From Membranipora membranacea (lineage: Eukaryota > Bryozoa > Gymnolaemata > Cheilostomatida > Membraniporidae): a stretch of DNA of 64,000 bases. The notes beneath the pieces are model-generated. The model was not told where the DNA came from, searched no databases, and saw only the letters and a program-made list of their open reading frames with translations. This document shows positions 48,917-60,824 of this stretch, one piece after another; position 1 is the first letter of the stretch, and each line of letters begins with the position of its first letter. The DNA lies in contig OU612065.1 of the NCBI GenBank assembly GCA_914767715.1, forward strand, positions 11,904,001 to 11,968,000, written 5' to 3'. Position numbers and translations under genes: made by a program.

Positions 48917-51169
48917 TCACACCAGTTGGGTTTCTGGTAAAGGAGGCGTGTCTTCGTTTTCTGAGTCTCCGTCAATAATACTCTCGTGAGCAGATGCTTG
49001 CCCAGGTGCAACTATTCAGGATAAAAATGGTACAATGTAGGAACATGATTTACATAACATCAAATAAGTTTGTGCATGCAGAACTTATCTATGCAAAGAT
49101 TCGCTCGCTCGCTCATTGTAAACAGTTATAGTTCGAATATGGTGCTGCCTAATGGCAGTGATTCTCAGAGATCCTCAGGAGCAAAAGATGAGCGAATATG
49201 GATCAAAATAGAGCTATAACATTCAGAATCAATTTTCTGGTAGCATACATGTAGGGATATATTATACTCATTAGGTTCCCCTCCTAATTGCATGTATGTG
49301 TTGTGTGATTAAATAACTACAGTTATCTGTAGCATGCTCACAAACAGCAGCTCGTAAATAACTCCTCACAAATTTGCCTTCATGAGTGCATCAAGCAACA
49401 CCGCAAAATGTCGGGAGATATTCCCATGAATAAAATATTGGACAGCGATATGACTAATAGTGGACATTCTGCACTTACCGAATGATTTTTTAGGCTTTTT
49501 TATATCTTCCTTTCCGAACTGTATCTGTATGAATATGATGCAGACGTAGAGGAAAATGAGACCACCAACAACAGCTGGTGAAACTAGCATGACCCATCCT
49601 TCATAGTACCGAAATATTCTTTTATCTGGTTTTTTTAATCCTGCAGGATCATTGAGGTAGAGGAATGCACCTTGTTTAGGGTCTCGTGGGTTCAAGTAGC
49701 AGCTGAATGTCCCATTATTATCCTGCTCAGCCTCATTTGTTTTGTCGACGACATCTGGGGTGTATCTGTAGGTCCCATTAGGAAATTTAAACCTGTAGTC
49801 TCCGCAATACTCTGCTGAGCACTGCAATAAACATGAGTAACGTGGTTAGGTATGTATCAGTACCTTCCAAAACCTTGAAACAATGTTTTAGCGGTACGCC
49901 TTGAAAAATATAGTTTTATTGGGAAAAAGGTGATCTGAAACGTAAAGAAAATGGCTATCATGGAAAACAGTCTGAATATCTGCGCGGTGTCAATGAAGTC
50001 GGTATGGGAGTGGGGGGTGTGCATGTGGTATAAATTTGGTAAATTCACAATTATGTGTAAGAGATCAACAAGTAATTATTTGCACTATCATGGGTTTTAG
50101 CAAGCTGCACAATTAGAGCCTAATCCAAGATGGCTACATGAATGCCATCCTGCCAGAATTATAACCAAACGCCTGATCACTAGCAATTTATCAGGTTAAA
50201 CCGAAAGAAGTCAATTGGTTGAAACACAGTTCTAGGAGGTTGTAAAGCGTGGTCAGATTCCTGCTATATCTATCAGCCAAACAACACATCAAGTTGAGCT
50301 CAAAGTAAACAAAAAACATTCCGTAAATATAGAAAGCGACCGACCGTTGTAGGTGTAACGTGGTATGGTAATAACTGTGCCCTCGGACGTCTTGTCAGGG
50401 TTTTCCATAGAGGTTTGAAATCATGTGTCATATGCTAATCTGATGCTTCATTCAACAGAGATTTTAGTTTGAATCATAGTACAAGGTGTGCGCATACCAG
50501 CTGTGCTGGTTTGACCTGATGCAGTCAAAAATGGTCAAAGCCAATCCCTACTTCAAATATAACAAAAACTGCTTAGGCTTTTTCATATTGAAGGGATAAG
50601 TTTAAACTTTAATAGGATTGGAATGGTGATAATGTTCACTGCCATGCTTCCTCAACTATACATAATGCAGAGAAACGTCCTCCTGCCTGAATCCTGATGT
50701 TGTATCAGCTTACCCTATGCTAATGATTCACAGGTTGATGTTGGATTTTGTAGAACCATCTGGTCACAATCTAGCTTTTACTCACCTGACCTAGATCCTC
50801 ATCCTCATCGTTTTCATTCCTATATGTTCTCATTGTCGATCTAGCCGGTGGATGACTGTATCTATAGTAAGGAGCTAACTTAATTCCTACTGTAGCATTC
50901 ATGCTGCCTTCTGGTGTGTAGCTTACAAAAATATAGACGCAATCCTGAAGCTGCACAAAGGTTGACTCGTTACATATAATTTGCCGAGTTATCACAGAAT
51001 TGTCTCTCTCTCTATCGAAATGACAGTCAAATGGTCCCGATAAGCCTGCTGTTATGCTGGCCATTGACGCTGAAGCATAACTTAGACTCGTCGCACAGAC
51101 AACTCCTATAAGAAACAAAATGAAAGCTCCTAGAAATGTGGCTTTCCACGTAAGCTCTTTCTCAGCCAT
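48917..51169 (-). CDS. BK-channel beta-subunit-like two-span membrane protein, 3 exons, 273 aa
   Basis: Exons in transcript order: 51169-50786, 49821-49479, 49011-48917, joined in phase to 822 nt. A hydrophobic span (about residues 10-33) is followed by an extracellular loop (about 34-200). The loop has at least six Cys and several Asn-glycosylation sequons (NES, NAT and NGT twice). A second span lies at about 203-228 and both termini are cytosolic. This is the topology of KCNMB BK-channel beta subunits and of insect TipE-like Na-channel auxiliaries. Loop landmarks agree: a C-x-Y-I-F-V-x-Y-T segment near 80 and FSCYLNPRD (about 167) resemble the FxCYxNP box of KCNMB before the second span. 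These proteins tune gating of the pore subunit in the plasma membrane. The family call is by topology and short motifs only. The C-terminal exon is acidic. Confidence 0.6.
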
Positions 51170-52790
51170 GTTAGATGGCTGCTGCTGGAGTTCTTGAGCA
51201 ACTTATTGAACTTTCAAGTCAAAGTTCTTGAGAGGTTTCTATCCCTTTTGATAAAGATAAATGTTGAAGTCGGTGCATAAAGCTACATAGTAGCCCAAAA
51301 TCTATTCCAAGTTTTTGCTGCTTATGTTGATCCGAGCTGTGCTGCACAGTTTTAGGTGAGCTGAAGTGTGGATAGTCTACGCTGATCTACCTGTGCGAAC
51401 AGCCTGCTGCACAATAATAGAATAGCTCTATCTTCATAAATAATCACATCACATGACCCTGAGGGTCATTGTGTCACTATCATTTTATAATGGATCCTCT
51501 TCAGTGAGATGGTGATGATGCGGTAGAGAAGTATGAGGTTATCCTGTAATGCTGAATGAATGCGACAGCTATTCCCCACGATGAGAGCTTTAACTTAGAT
51601 TCTCTAATGCAAAAATGGAAAAGCAAATACTCAACTTAGTCTAATAGGCGTTCACTAAGCAATAATAAACTCCCAAGAGGTCTTCAGTTTTATATCAGTC
51701 TTTTAATGCTTCCATAATAGCCTGTACTCCTAGACAAGTTTGCTTAGATTGAAAGTAAACCAGCCTGTGAATTAAGCAGAACTAACAGCTTTGCAAATTC
51801 ATTTCCTCTCAAAATATTCACTTTGTCTAATGGCAACAAATCTAACACTATGCAATCACACTCAATATAATCATTGTGAGGTGAAATTTGCAATTCAAAA
51901 GTCAAAAGTGGATTTCTAATTACTGGCAATAGAAGATCGATAGTTATTCTCATACACTGATTATAAAAATAATGTAAACAAGACATGCCGCTGGTAATTA
52001 TTCCCTATTGGAGCCAGTTTTACACAATATGATAGCTCAACACTTCAGAATGACACAGTATGAAAGGGAAATCTTTTAATTCAAATCTAATTTTTCATAA
52101 CAGTTTTATTTCAATCAATACCAGTTGTTATATCAAACTGCTATTGCTGGTTCAAAGTTTATTTTCTGATATTTTCTATCATGATTTTTTCGGAACATCC
52201 CCTGTGCATGATTCATAAAATTATTTGTGGGCTTCAACAATTGATCAGTTATCAGTGGATCATGAAAATGCTTGCGGAATTGTCTCCTAATTCTGATAGA
52301 CAAGATAACTCCTAAATTGCAAACTTTCAAGTTGATAGTTCACCAGAGGAGGGAGGGTAGATCATCCCTCCCTGATCAGAGCAGGGCGGTTACTTTGCCT
52401 GGCACACATAAAGGATATTTAGGTAAGAACAAGCCAATAGTCAGCAGTTATAATATTTGAATCATCGTTGCTGCTATTGATGACTAAGCAATATCAGCAT
52501 TCGTATACAGTTTCTCAGTATAAGTGTAAATCCAATTTTATCACCATATTATGCTCTTACTATTTTTAGGATGATTATTTAACGCTGACCACGCTTTCCT
52601 CATTTTATGTATGTGAGGTGTAAGTTCATGGTCTATTGTTTGGCGTGATTTGACAAACTTTCTTAATACATTTTTGATACTATATATACAGGATCATAAT
52701 CTTCTGTCACATACAAAACTCTCAATGATACACAGAACCAATCCTTATAGGAAGATTTCTCAACTCCAAATAATGAGTAATATGTAACTG
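51170..52790. other. Non-genic interval
   Basis: Upstream of the BK-beta-like gene, so its promoter should lie near 51170-51500. No motif is firmly placed. The rest is AT-rich with short frames lacking domains. A LINE relic starts near 52800 and may extend leftwards unrecognised. Confidence 0.4.
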
Positions 52791-52799
52791 AGTGTTTTT

Positions 52800-54510
52800 T
52801 GTATCAAACTGTTGTGACCGAAGTGAGAATGATAAATTTGCTGCCATTAACTATAACTATAAAGATATGTGCATTCCACTGCATGATGTGCTAAATTGTA
52901 TGCTTTCCACATGTGCCTACCCAGACAAGTGGAAACGAGCACAAGTCACACCTGTGCTAAAAACACAAATCTCCAGCTGAGTATAAGGATTATAGACCTA
53001 TATCACTCCTGTTCCACCTTGGCAAGATAGCTGAGCAGGTGATCATCAACAAGATGCAGACTAAAGTAGACGAGTTAGTGAACCCTAGCCAGTATGCATA
53101 CCAGCCTGCTGTTAGCACCACAGATGCTCTTCTCCAGATGGTAGATGACTGGACCCAGACCTTAGATAAGACCACTTCGGTAAAATATGTGCAAAATGCT
53201 TGTTTAGATTTTTCAAAGGCCTTTGATAGGCTCCAGCATTCCATCCTGATAGAAAAAATGGAAAATCATGGTTTCAATAGAAATATTATTTTGTTAGTAG
53301 AAGATTTTTTGGCAAACCGTGTACAATGTGTTAGCATAATGGTGTTTTTTCAAACTATGAATCAGTTGCTGTTGGCACCCCTCCAGGCACTAAATTAGGA
53401 CCGATTCTTTGGCTAATTTACTGTAATGATTTAAACGCTGATGGCTTTTCTAAAGTTCAGTACGCTGACGATACTATCTCCAGCTGATATTTCAGATTTA
53501 TATGGTAGATGACTTTATATGGTCAGCTATCTTGCCAAGGTGGAACAGGAGTGATATAGGTCTATAATCCTTATACTCAGCTGGAGATTTGTGTTGGAGA
53601 TAGTATCATCAGCTGGAGATATATCAGCTGGAGATAGTATTTATTTCAGATTTATATAAATGACCTACTAAATCTACCTCTCTCCTTGAACTCTTATGCA
53701 TATGCTGATGCTTTTCAGTTTATTGGTATAGTCTTATTTTTTGTTGAATCTTTGTTTGTATCATTTTTCTTTTTTGCCATTTATGTCACATCATGAAAAA
53801 CATTTGAAATAATGAATTGTTGCTGCCAATAAAAGTATATATATATACTACTATGTATACACCAGTTAAACACCCAAATCATAGTGTAGCTAATGGCATT
53901 CAGTTTTTAGGCGTTACTATTGACCGGACATTAACTTTTTCAAATCATATTAGTGATATTTTTAGTAGATGTAACAGTAGAATTTTCCTTATGAAACAAC
54001 TTTAACAGATGGGCATGAATTCTGATGGCCTTTTAACTTTTTATAAGACGAATGTCAAACCTGTTTTATCATATGCTGCTCCTGTTTGGTACACATTTTT
54101 AACGGAGCATGACAAGGCAAAACTAGAGAAGTTACAGAAAACTAGTAGTAAAATTGTTTTAACCGAGGTTGATGATTATTTTTCTAGATTAGATCAGCTT
54201 AATCTTCCAAAGACTGACGAGTTTTTATTTTAGGTCTGTGCTCACTATTTTAGTAAAGTTTCTGATGACCCCAGCCATCCTCTTTTTAATAGAATCAAGA
54301 TCAATAATTTTAAAACATCCTCTCGTAAACCTGTAATATCAAAATACCATCCTGAGAAGTGTCGAACTGAGAAGCGCAAGAAGAGTTTTTTTCAGTTTTT
54401 CATGTGGCATTATAATGCATGAAATACTTTTTTTCTATAACCAACCTAGTTTTATCATTTCTTTCACTGGAAAATGATACTTTGGTTGTGAAATAAACAC
54501 ATACATACAT
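52800..54510 (+). mobile_element. Rearranged composite LINE relic
   Basis: RT landmarks: PDKWKRAQVTPVL (about 52922), YRPISLL (about 52990), QYAYQPAVSTTDAL (53090), DFSKAFDRLQHSIL (about 53209) and a decayed YADD-like box (53461). After an internal rearrangement (53500-53645) a second RT piece reads IYINDLLNLPLS ... AYADA. Then come FLGVTIDRTLTFSNHI (about 53910), YKTNVKPVLSYAAPVWY (54041) and KLEKLQKTSSKIVL (54120). The 3' end carries AATAAA (about 54493) and an ACAT microsatellite tail (about 54500-54512), as in CR1/L2 elements. The two RT pieces differ in style, so two elements may be fused. Many stops, so it is dead. Confidence 0.8.
52963..53594. repeat. Perfect 72-bp inverted repeat inside the LINE relic
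   Basis: 52963-53034 (start ACACAAATCTCCAGCTGAGT) is present as an exact reverse complement at 53523-53594. Next to it the shorter motif ATACTATCTCCAGCTGATAT (53472-53491) recurs inverted at about 53620-53639. No mismatch is seen in the 72 bases although the LINE is heavily decayed, so the inversion is recent. Confidence 0.9.
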
Positions 54511-55100
54511 ACTGTTAACCATTTTTTTATATTTCAGAATTCATTACAGTTGTTTTGTCCTTTCTTTGTTTCTTTATTTTTCGAAAATGTTCACTGATAC
54601 AAACACGGAGCACATGAAACGAAAAGAACAGACACTGCTGACAGTTAAGATAGACGGACGGAGATGGACGCTGACAGTACTGATGTCAAACAACACAATA
54701 AGCAGGTATCCCTGTTTTCTTTAGTCTCTTTTGCTGAATGCCTTTTCTGTTTGAGAAATCTTTACGATCTAGAGTTCCAAGTATCAATGGATCTTTCCTA
54801 AATATAGTGTCAACCTGGAATGTAAAATAGTCATAAACTTATGCATTTCGGTCAGCAAAGAGAAAATAGTGAGAAGCAATTGAAAATCCTAAAAAGCAGT
54901 GATTTTCTGAAAACAGTTATAGCAATTCTTTTTACATGCTTTATACTTATAACAGGGTGTTACTGTTATCATAACTATTGACATTTCAATAAATGGTTGC
55001 CACAAGGTCCCACCTACAAGCACATGGGGCCATTTGGTCTCCTGTACTTTGTAAAGAGGGCTCAAAGAATAAGCACATTGTTCATCTTCATTGCTCCTTC
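54511..55100. other. 3' flank of the unrecognised minus-strand gene
   Basis: Probable 3' UTR and flank of the gene ending at 55101. A minus-strand AATAAA (TTTATT at 54573-54578) is the best signal, about 520 bases beyond the stop. Nothing else is seen. Confidence 0.35.
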
Positions 55101-58100
55101 CTACAAGCTCATTCTCATGTTAGCGAGATAATTCTCTATTACCTTTGTGTTAAACCTGCGAGGCGACTCCTGCTCCTGCTTGTGTGGAATTTTTGTTGGT
55201 GATGTAGGTTTCTCATTGACTTTCTTCACCACGCATGGTGAATTTTGGCCCAGCCTGTCCTCCTTAAACTCTCTAACAAAATCTATGGCAATAGCTTTAG
55301 GCATCCTGGTAAACCTTTCCTTCTTTTCTGCAGGCAGATGCGCAAGATCTTTGTCTTGAACACAAGAAAAAATCCTTTATTGCGAGAGGACCTGAAAATT
55401 ATCTAATGCAGCTCCCATGATGCTAAGAGTAAGATCCCTTTATTTATGTTTTTTATCATATAATCGTTGCAGTATGACATTGTCTTTGGGTGAGAAACAT
55501 TTCAGAAAAATATATGTATATTGAATCTCCTTGTTTCTCAACTCACAAATTGCCTCATAACAAGCTCTTACTGCGGCAACTCAATGGCCAGAGTTTTACA
55601 AAGGAAAATTCTTTTCCATTGGTGATGGTAACAGCTATGGGTGATGCTCCAACATGAATTTCAAGTTAATCTTGGTTTAAGGAACTAAGCTGACAAATTT
55701 ACCATAGACTGGCTTGCTGTAGAAATGATCTACTCCTAGATTAACCCTAGGAGTAATCAAATCCGTAGACTGCAGACTCACCTATATCCTTTATGAGAAC
55801 ATGCAGTTCGCCGTTGAGCCACACAGCCTCAGAGTTAAGCTTGACAGGTACTGTGGCTTCACATATATTCATCTTTGAAGGTACCTGAGGTATAGCAATC
55901 TTTGCATTCAGCATTTCAAAGAAGCTATGTGCTCCAGTTTTACTGCTGATGTTAAACTGTTCAACTGATGGCAGATTCTGGAAAAGAAGGTAGCAGAACA
56001 CTCATGAATATAATTTCCCTAAGCCCTGTTACACACAATGTGAAAATAGAGCAGAGACCAATGACACTCACCTTTTTTAGAGGATTTTTGGAGACATTTT
56101 TAGTAGACACTCTGCTTTTTTTAGTTTTATTGCTCTTGACTCTACAACCTTTTTCGTCCTTAAAAACTTGATGACAGGTCACAAAATCATCTGGATTCCT
56201 GCAATGATAAAATGATGAATTGAACTTGAGCTCAGCGAGTATGGTGTCAATTTACCAAAGACATTTTATCTATTGGGGAAGGGGAGGTACTAATTTCAAG
56301 GGCAATTAAAAAGGAGCACCATAAGAACACACATATGAGGGTCAAACTCATTAGTCGCTCATCACACTGCTTGTCACTGTAACATAGACTTTTGTTTTGC
56401 ATGTTACTTACGGAGCATGGCAGCTCATACGGCTCACTATATTACCATTAGCCTCTGTTTCTCTGTTAAATCCTGTATCTCCTACCGTAGGCTCATACCG
56501 TCCTACATGGCTAAAGTGAATACCACTCGTGTCGTGACAACTACCATGATTCCTCCTCTTTCTACCACTATTTGGCTTAGGCTTGTTCTGTTTCACGTCT
56601 GGTGTGGACTTGGCTTTACCTGCGCTAAAAGCTTTATTTGACTCTGCTGCACTTATTTTGTCTGGAACACAGAAAATGATTGATACCTGAATATAATAGT
56701 AAGCTTTGTGGTTCATTTTAATATATGATCGAACAGGTTAATCACATTATTTTGGTGTTGGCTTACCTTACACCTCACCTGTATGAGAAGAATGTTATTA
56801 GTGTAAATGATATATGATAGTGTTACCTTTGTTTGAGCAGAGAGGTACGGAAGCACATTTACTGCCTCCCTCAGAGTTGATACTGTTGTCAGCACTTGTG
56901 TTGTCGATGAGGTCTGTGTGTTTAGCAACAGCTCTCGGGCTCCGCAGTTTGACTGAAATATTACATTGCATGCTTATTTCAAAATCCTTTTCAAATATTC
57001 ACCCTGTTGAGCAACTTAGAACTTTAACAGTTATAAAGCTTGACTACAAGATGGTTTCTAGCACTTTGAGCAAAGGTAAACTAACTATTTCATGTGAGAT
57101 ATTAGCCTTCCACCGGTTAAAAACTCGCATCCCAAGTTAGAGCATAATCTGAGTTGTCCTCACAAGTTGAGAGAAAAGGCAACCGTGAACAAGCATCAAT
57201 CAATATTTTGTGTCTGTGTGTAGAAATTTACTTACAAGGCTCGCTTTCCTCATTGTTGATTGGTTGAAGTTGAGATTCTGATTTGAGAATTCTCTGCAAG
57301 GTTTCTATTCGCTCATTCGGTAAATGCTCAGACATAACCTTGGCAGGCCAGTTCTTTTCTTCAAAACCAAAGCGGCGTCCAGCTTCTTGTATTATTGACT
57401 TTAGTAAGTTGATGGAGGAACGCTTTTCATCCAGTGGGATGTGACACACATCAAAATCATCAGCGGTCTGCTTGAGAAAGTTTTGCACTTCAATTTTTGT
57501 ATTAGGAGATAGCTGATAAACTGGTATATTTAATTCCGACTTCTTTTCCTTCACCGGTTTGTGTTTTATATCGTCACTCTTTTTGTGCACCATAAGAACT
57601 TCTAACTGCTCGATAATGTCATCTACTGATTTAATAATCACAGCTCCAGTGTCCATTGTTGTTGAATCCCCCTACAAATAAATTATGAATATGATACGGA
57701 GCTGAGTGTGTAAGGTTGGTAAAAATTATTTCTTTTAAGGAAAACTTTATTATTGCGTGGTATTGTGCCACACAAGCCGTTACAAACTGCACCAACCACT
57801 TGTTACATACCTTGTTTGAACTATCGCAGGTCGAGTGGCTGTTATTATTGTGAGGCGATGATTTACGCAAGTCTTTGATGGTGCTAGCACTTTGAGTGAC
57901 TTCCTCACTCCCAGATTGAATGTTAAGATCACCGGCCTCAAAGCTAAGGGTTGTTTCCTCTTGGCAGCTTGTTTGTGTTGGTGTGTGGCTATACGGTGCA
58001 CAGGTAGAGGTTTGAGGGATGCTTGTGCTCCCAGCTTCAGTTGTTGGCATGTCGTATGTACTGAATTGTGCTGCACAGTCAAAACAGTTGACGTTGTTTT

Positions 58101-58533
58101 TTTGCTGATCGTTGCCAGCATGTTCCCAGGCTACGTCTGACCTAAACCTTCGAAACTTTCCATCTTGGTTTTGATGATAATGGATGTTGTTTGTCTTTTC
58201 TGGTAGAGGTATTAATTCCATGACATTTGGAACATCACCCAACACTTTACACTGACTTTGTTTTGTAATAGCTGCCATGTCAATATTTTCCTCTAAGCTC
58301 AGGTCGGTGCTGCTGGCTGTGTTGTAAGCATCAGTGTCCGTGTTCAGTATTGATGTGTTCTGCTGATTTTCAGTGTACTGCAGTGGGTATGTTTCATCAG
58401 GCCCGCACCATGGTCTCTGACAGGAAAAGGGCTTCACGAGGTCAAAGTTTCCCTCTAATGCTTGCTTGACGCTCTCGAAATGATCCTCCGAAAATTCTGC
58501 TGCCATTTCTGGCTTTTTCCCCCAACCAAACAT
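55101..58533 (-). CDS. Unrecognised protein, 7 exons, 703 aa
   Basis: Exons in transcript order: 58533-57811, 57671-57236, 56952-56827, 56661-56412, 56198-56072, 55977-55782, 55354-55101. All introns are GT-AG, phases match at each of the six junctions, and the total is 2112 nt with one stop, so the model is strong although I recognise no family. The N-terminus starts MFGWGKK and is acidic, then Ser/Thr/Gln-rich and probably disordered to about 240. Residues about 242-385 have ordered-looking helices (DDIIEQLEVLMVH, INLLKSIIQEAGRRFGF, RIETLQRIL). About 425-555 is basic and Lys/Ser-rich, with GRKRRNHG as a possible nuclear signal. A hydrophobic/helical segment (about 555-660) contains AHSFFEMLNAKI, AVWLNGELHVLIKDI and AIDFVREF. 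No signal peptide or membrane span. A nuclear role is inference only. Its start lies about 2.3 kb from the divergent Rab-effector gene. Confidence 0.8.
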
Positions 58534-60824
58534 GACGCCTTATACACTTTTACACAAGCCCATGCTTATGGTGTAGAATCTTTCTGTGGCGATGTGTTTG
58601 TCGTTCATAAAAGATATTTATGGTATGAAACCACAAACAAAACTTATTATCTGGGTGCAACACTCTATGCACCACAATATAAATACGTTGTCCATCACAC
58701 ATGATGCCATTTTCTAAGACATCGAAATGTGACAGCAAAATAATGGCATGAAAAATAAGAGCATGAAATATAGAGCATAAAAAGGCAAAGCTGATAACGC
58801 CTGTCCAGGCTCATGTTCATATATACACTTACGCTAGCACTGCTCAAGTTAGAGTCACGGCTGCCCAATATGGTAGCTTAAATTGACATCTTTGATTTCA
58901 ACATTTCACCTTGCTATGCCTCTTCTTTTAAATTCTTGGAAGTCAAATATTAGTCAAATGTGGCCTCGAGCCAGTATGGGACTAGTGTGTAACTAGTGTG
59001 GGTGGTATGAGCAACATTCCGTTTGATTCATTCTCGTTGTCAGAATGAAGGCTATGTTTGACACTTTCATAAAAGTACACACATCGGAGTTGCCTTCTAT
59101 CAGCTGATATCTTTGATGGAAAGTTGACTCATACATTATTTTGATGGGCAACTGAGCAGGCAAGGTATATAATTTTTATTCGCCGATCAAGTTACTAGGA
59201 CACAAGGTAAATAAAAAGTTTATACAAATAATAATGAGGTTGTTTTTTTTATGCTGCACATTAATAGAGATGACACTGCAGGTATTTAAAAAAAGAACAA
59301 ATTTTTCCTTTTAAAAGGTTGTTATACATAAAAAAAAACCTGTCATTTAGAATGTAACACAAGAAATTGAGTTTCTAAACAGCAAATTGCAAATTTTGTA
59401 GAAACTTAATTTCTATTAAGTTTTCGATGATACCCTTTAAACTTTGTGACATGGTATAATTTGACATCCAGCCGCAGTGGAATCATCATTTCATGCTAAT
59501 TTTCATCAGGCAACGGATTTATTTTTCAATTTACTTAAAGAATATAGATATTTTGATAATAGATTAATTCTTTCAATATCTTTCAAAAAGTTTTTGTTTG
59601 GAATGCTGTTGGTATGAATGCATTAATTATGTAAACCTGATCTTTATACCAAAACTTTTTTAAGTATGTTTTATTAAAGATCATTTTTGTTTACATTTTG
59701 AAGTTTTCTACCCACTCAACAAAAACGGACATTTCTTAAATGCTATCCGAATGAATGAGCCAGTACCCATTCAAAGCAGATTGATATCAATTTTTGATAG
59801 ATGTATAGAATTTTGATTTTTGCTTTATTCTTATTCAGGGTTTATACAACGGCCCCAATTCTGTTTCGAAAGTTGATAAATGGAGCATGCAGCTGGGATA
59901 AGGCTATTCTGATCAACTCCACCGTTGATCTCAGACAGACGCAGTGCGATACGAGGAACAAAAAATAAAATAGTACTAAGACCCACACTTTTGAGTCTAT
60001 TAGTGGCACCCATTTTGAGATGGGAAACAGGTAATAACTTTTCACGTGGCTACTTTTTTTGTTATGGAGTACCCCCAAAACAAAAAATTTACCCGCATGA
60101 CAAGGCTGGGAAATTATTACTGATTATTTCCAGTAATTTTGTCTCCCCAATCGACAAAAAAAGATCTTCCCCGGAACAGAATTTAAAATATTGTTGTAGC
60201 TGTACTGTGTATTTCTTCAGATCACCTGGCTCGGTCCAAAAGAGGGCGTGTAACAAAAAACAAGAAGTTGAGACTGTAAGTCACGTTAGTGCATATTTCC
60301 AGACACAGCGAAGTCAGTGCGCTCAGTCAAATTAAGCACATCAATATTTGTAAACTACCCATCAATATGTCAGGTCAATTGACATGCAATAACCTGCAAA
60401 AGCCGAAGCTATTCACCCGAATATTTGAAGAACAAAATTGAAGAAAGTATTGGGTGGAGCTATTGACCACACTTAATTTAGCTTGATCATTTTACCTATT
60501 GTCAAACTATTTACAAAGATAAGGCTTTTACTTTCTTCATTAATATTTTTATGTATTAATTTATTCAGTAATAATAGTATTGATTGAGCATTTTGTGTCA
60601 AGAGCGGTATATGCGTACAGAATCGAATATGTTCAGGTGTCCATCAATACAAAACAATGCTACTATAGGCTGCTTCTAGGTTTAAGAGCCTTTTACGATT
60701 GGTTGTGTATGAGTTGGTAGATGCCATATCAACGCTCTTGGTGATGTGTTGTTTTAGTATGTTGTAAACAGAGAGGAAGTACTTTTCATTTCTCACTGAG
60801 ACCGTGGAATGTAATGTAGATACT
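58534..60824. other. Intergenic region between divergent genes
   Basis: AT-rich, with T and A tracts (59237-59340) and no recognised repeat. Frames near 59831-60335 overlap on both strands without a known motif. Promoters of the flanking genes are expected at the two ends, but I cannot place elements. Confidence 0.4.

Noticed and set aside
58462-58738. Plus and minus frames near the 58.5-kb start as small genes
   Set aside because: They overlap the first exon or 5' flank of the 703-aa gene and show no domain.
59831-60335. Overlapping frames of 60-136 codons as a gene
   Set aside because: No motif, no splice partners, and both strands are open, so chance is likely.
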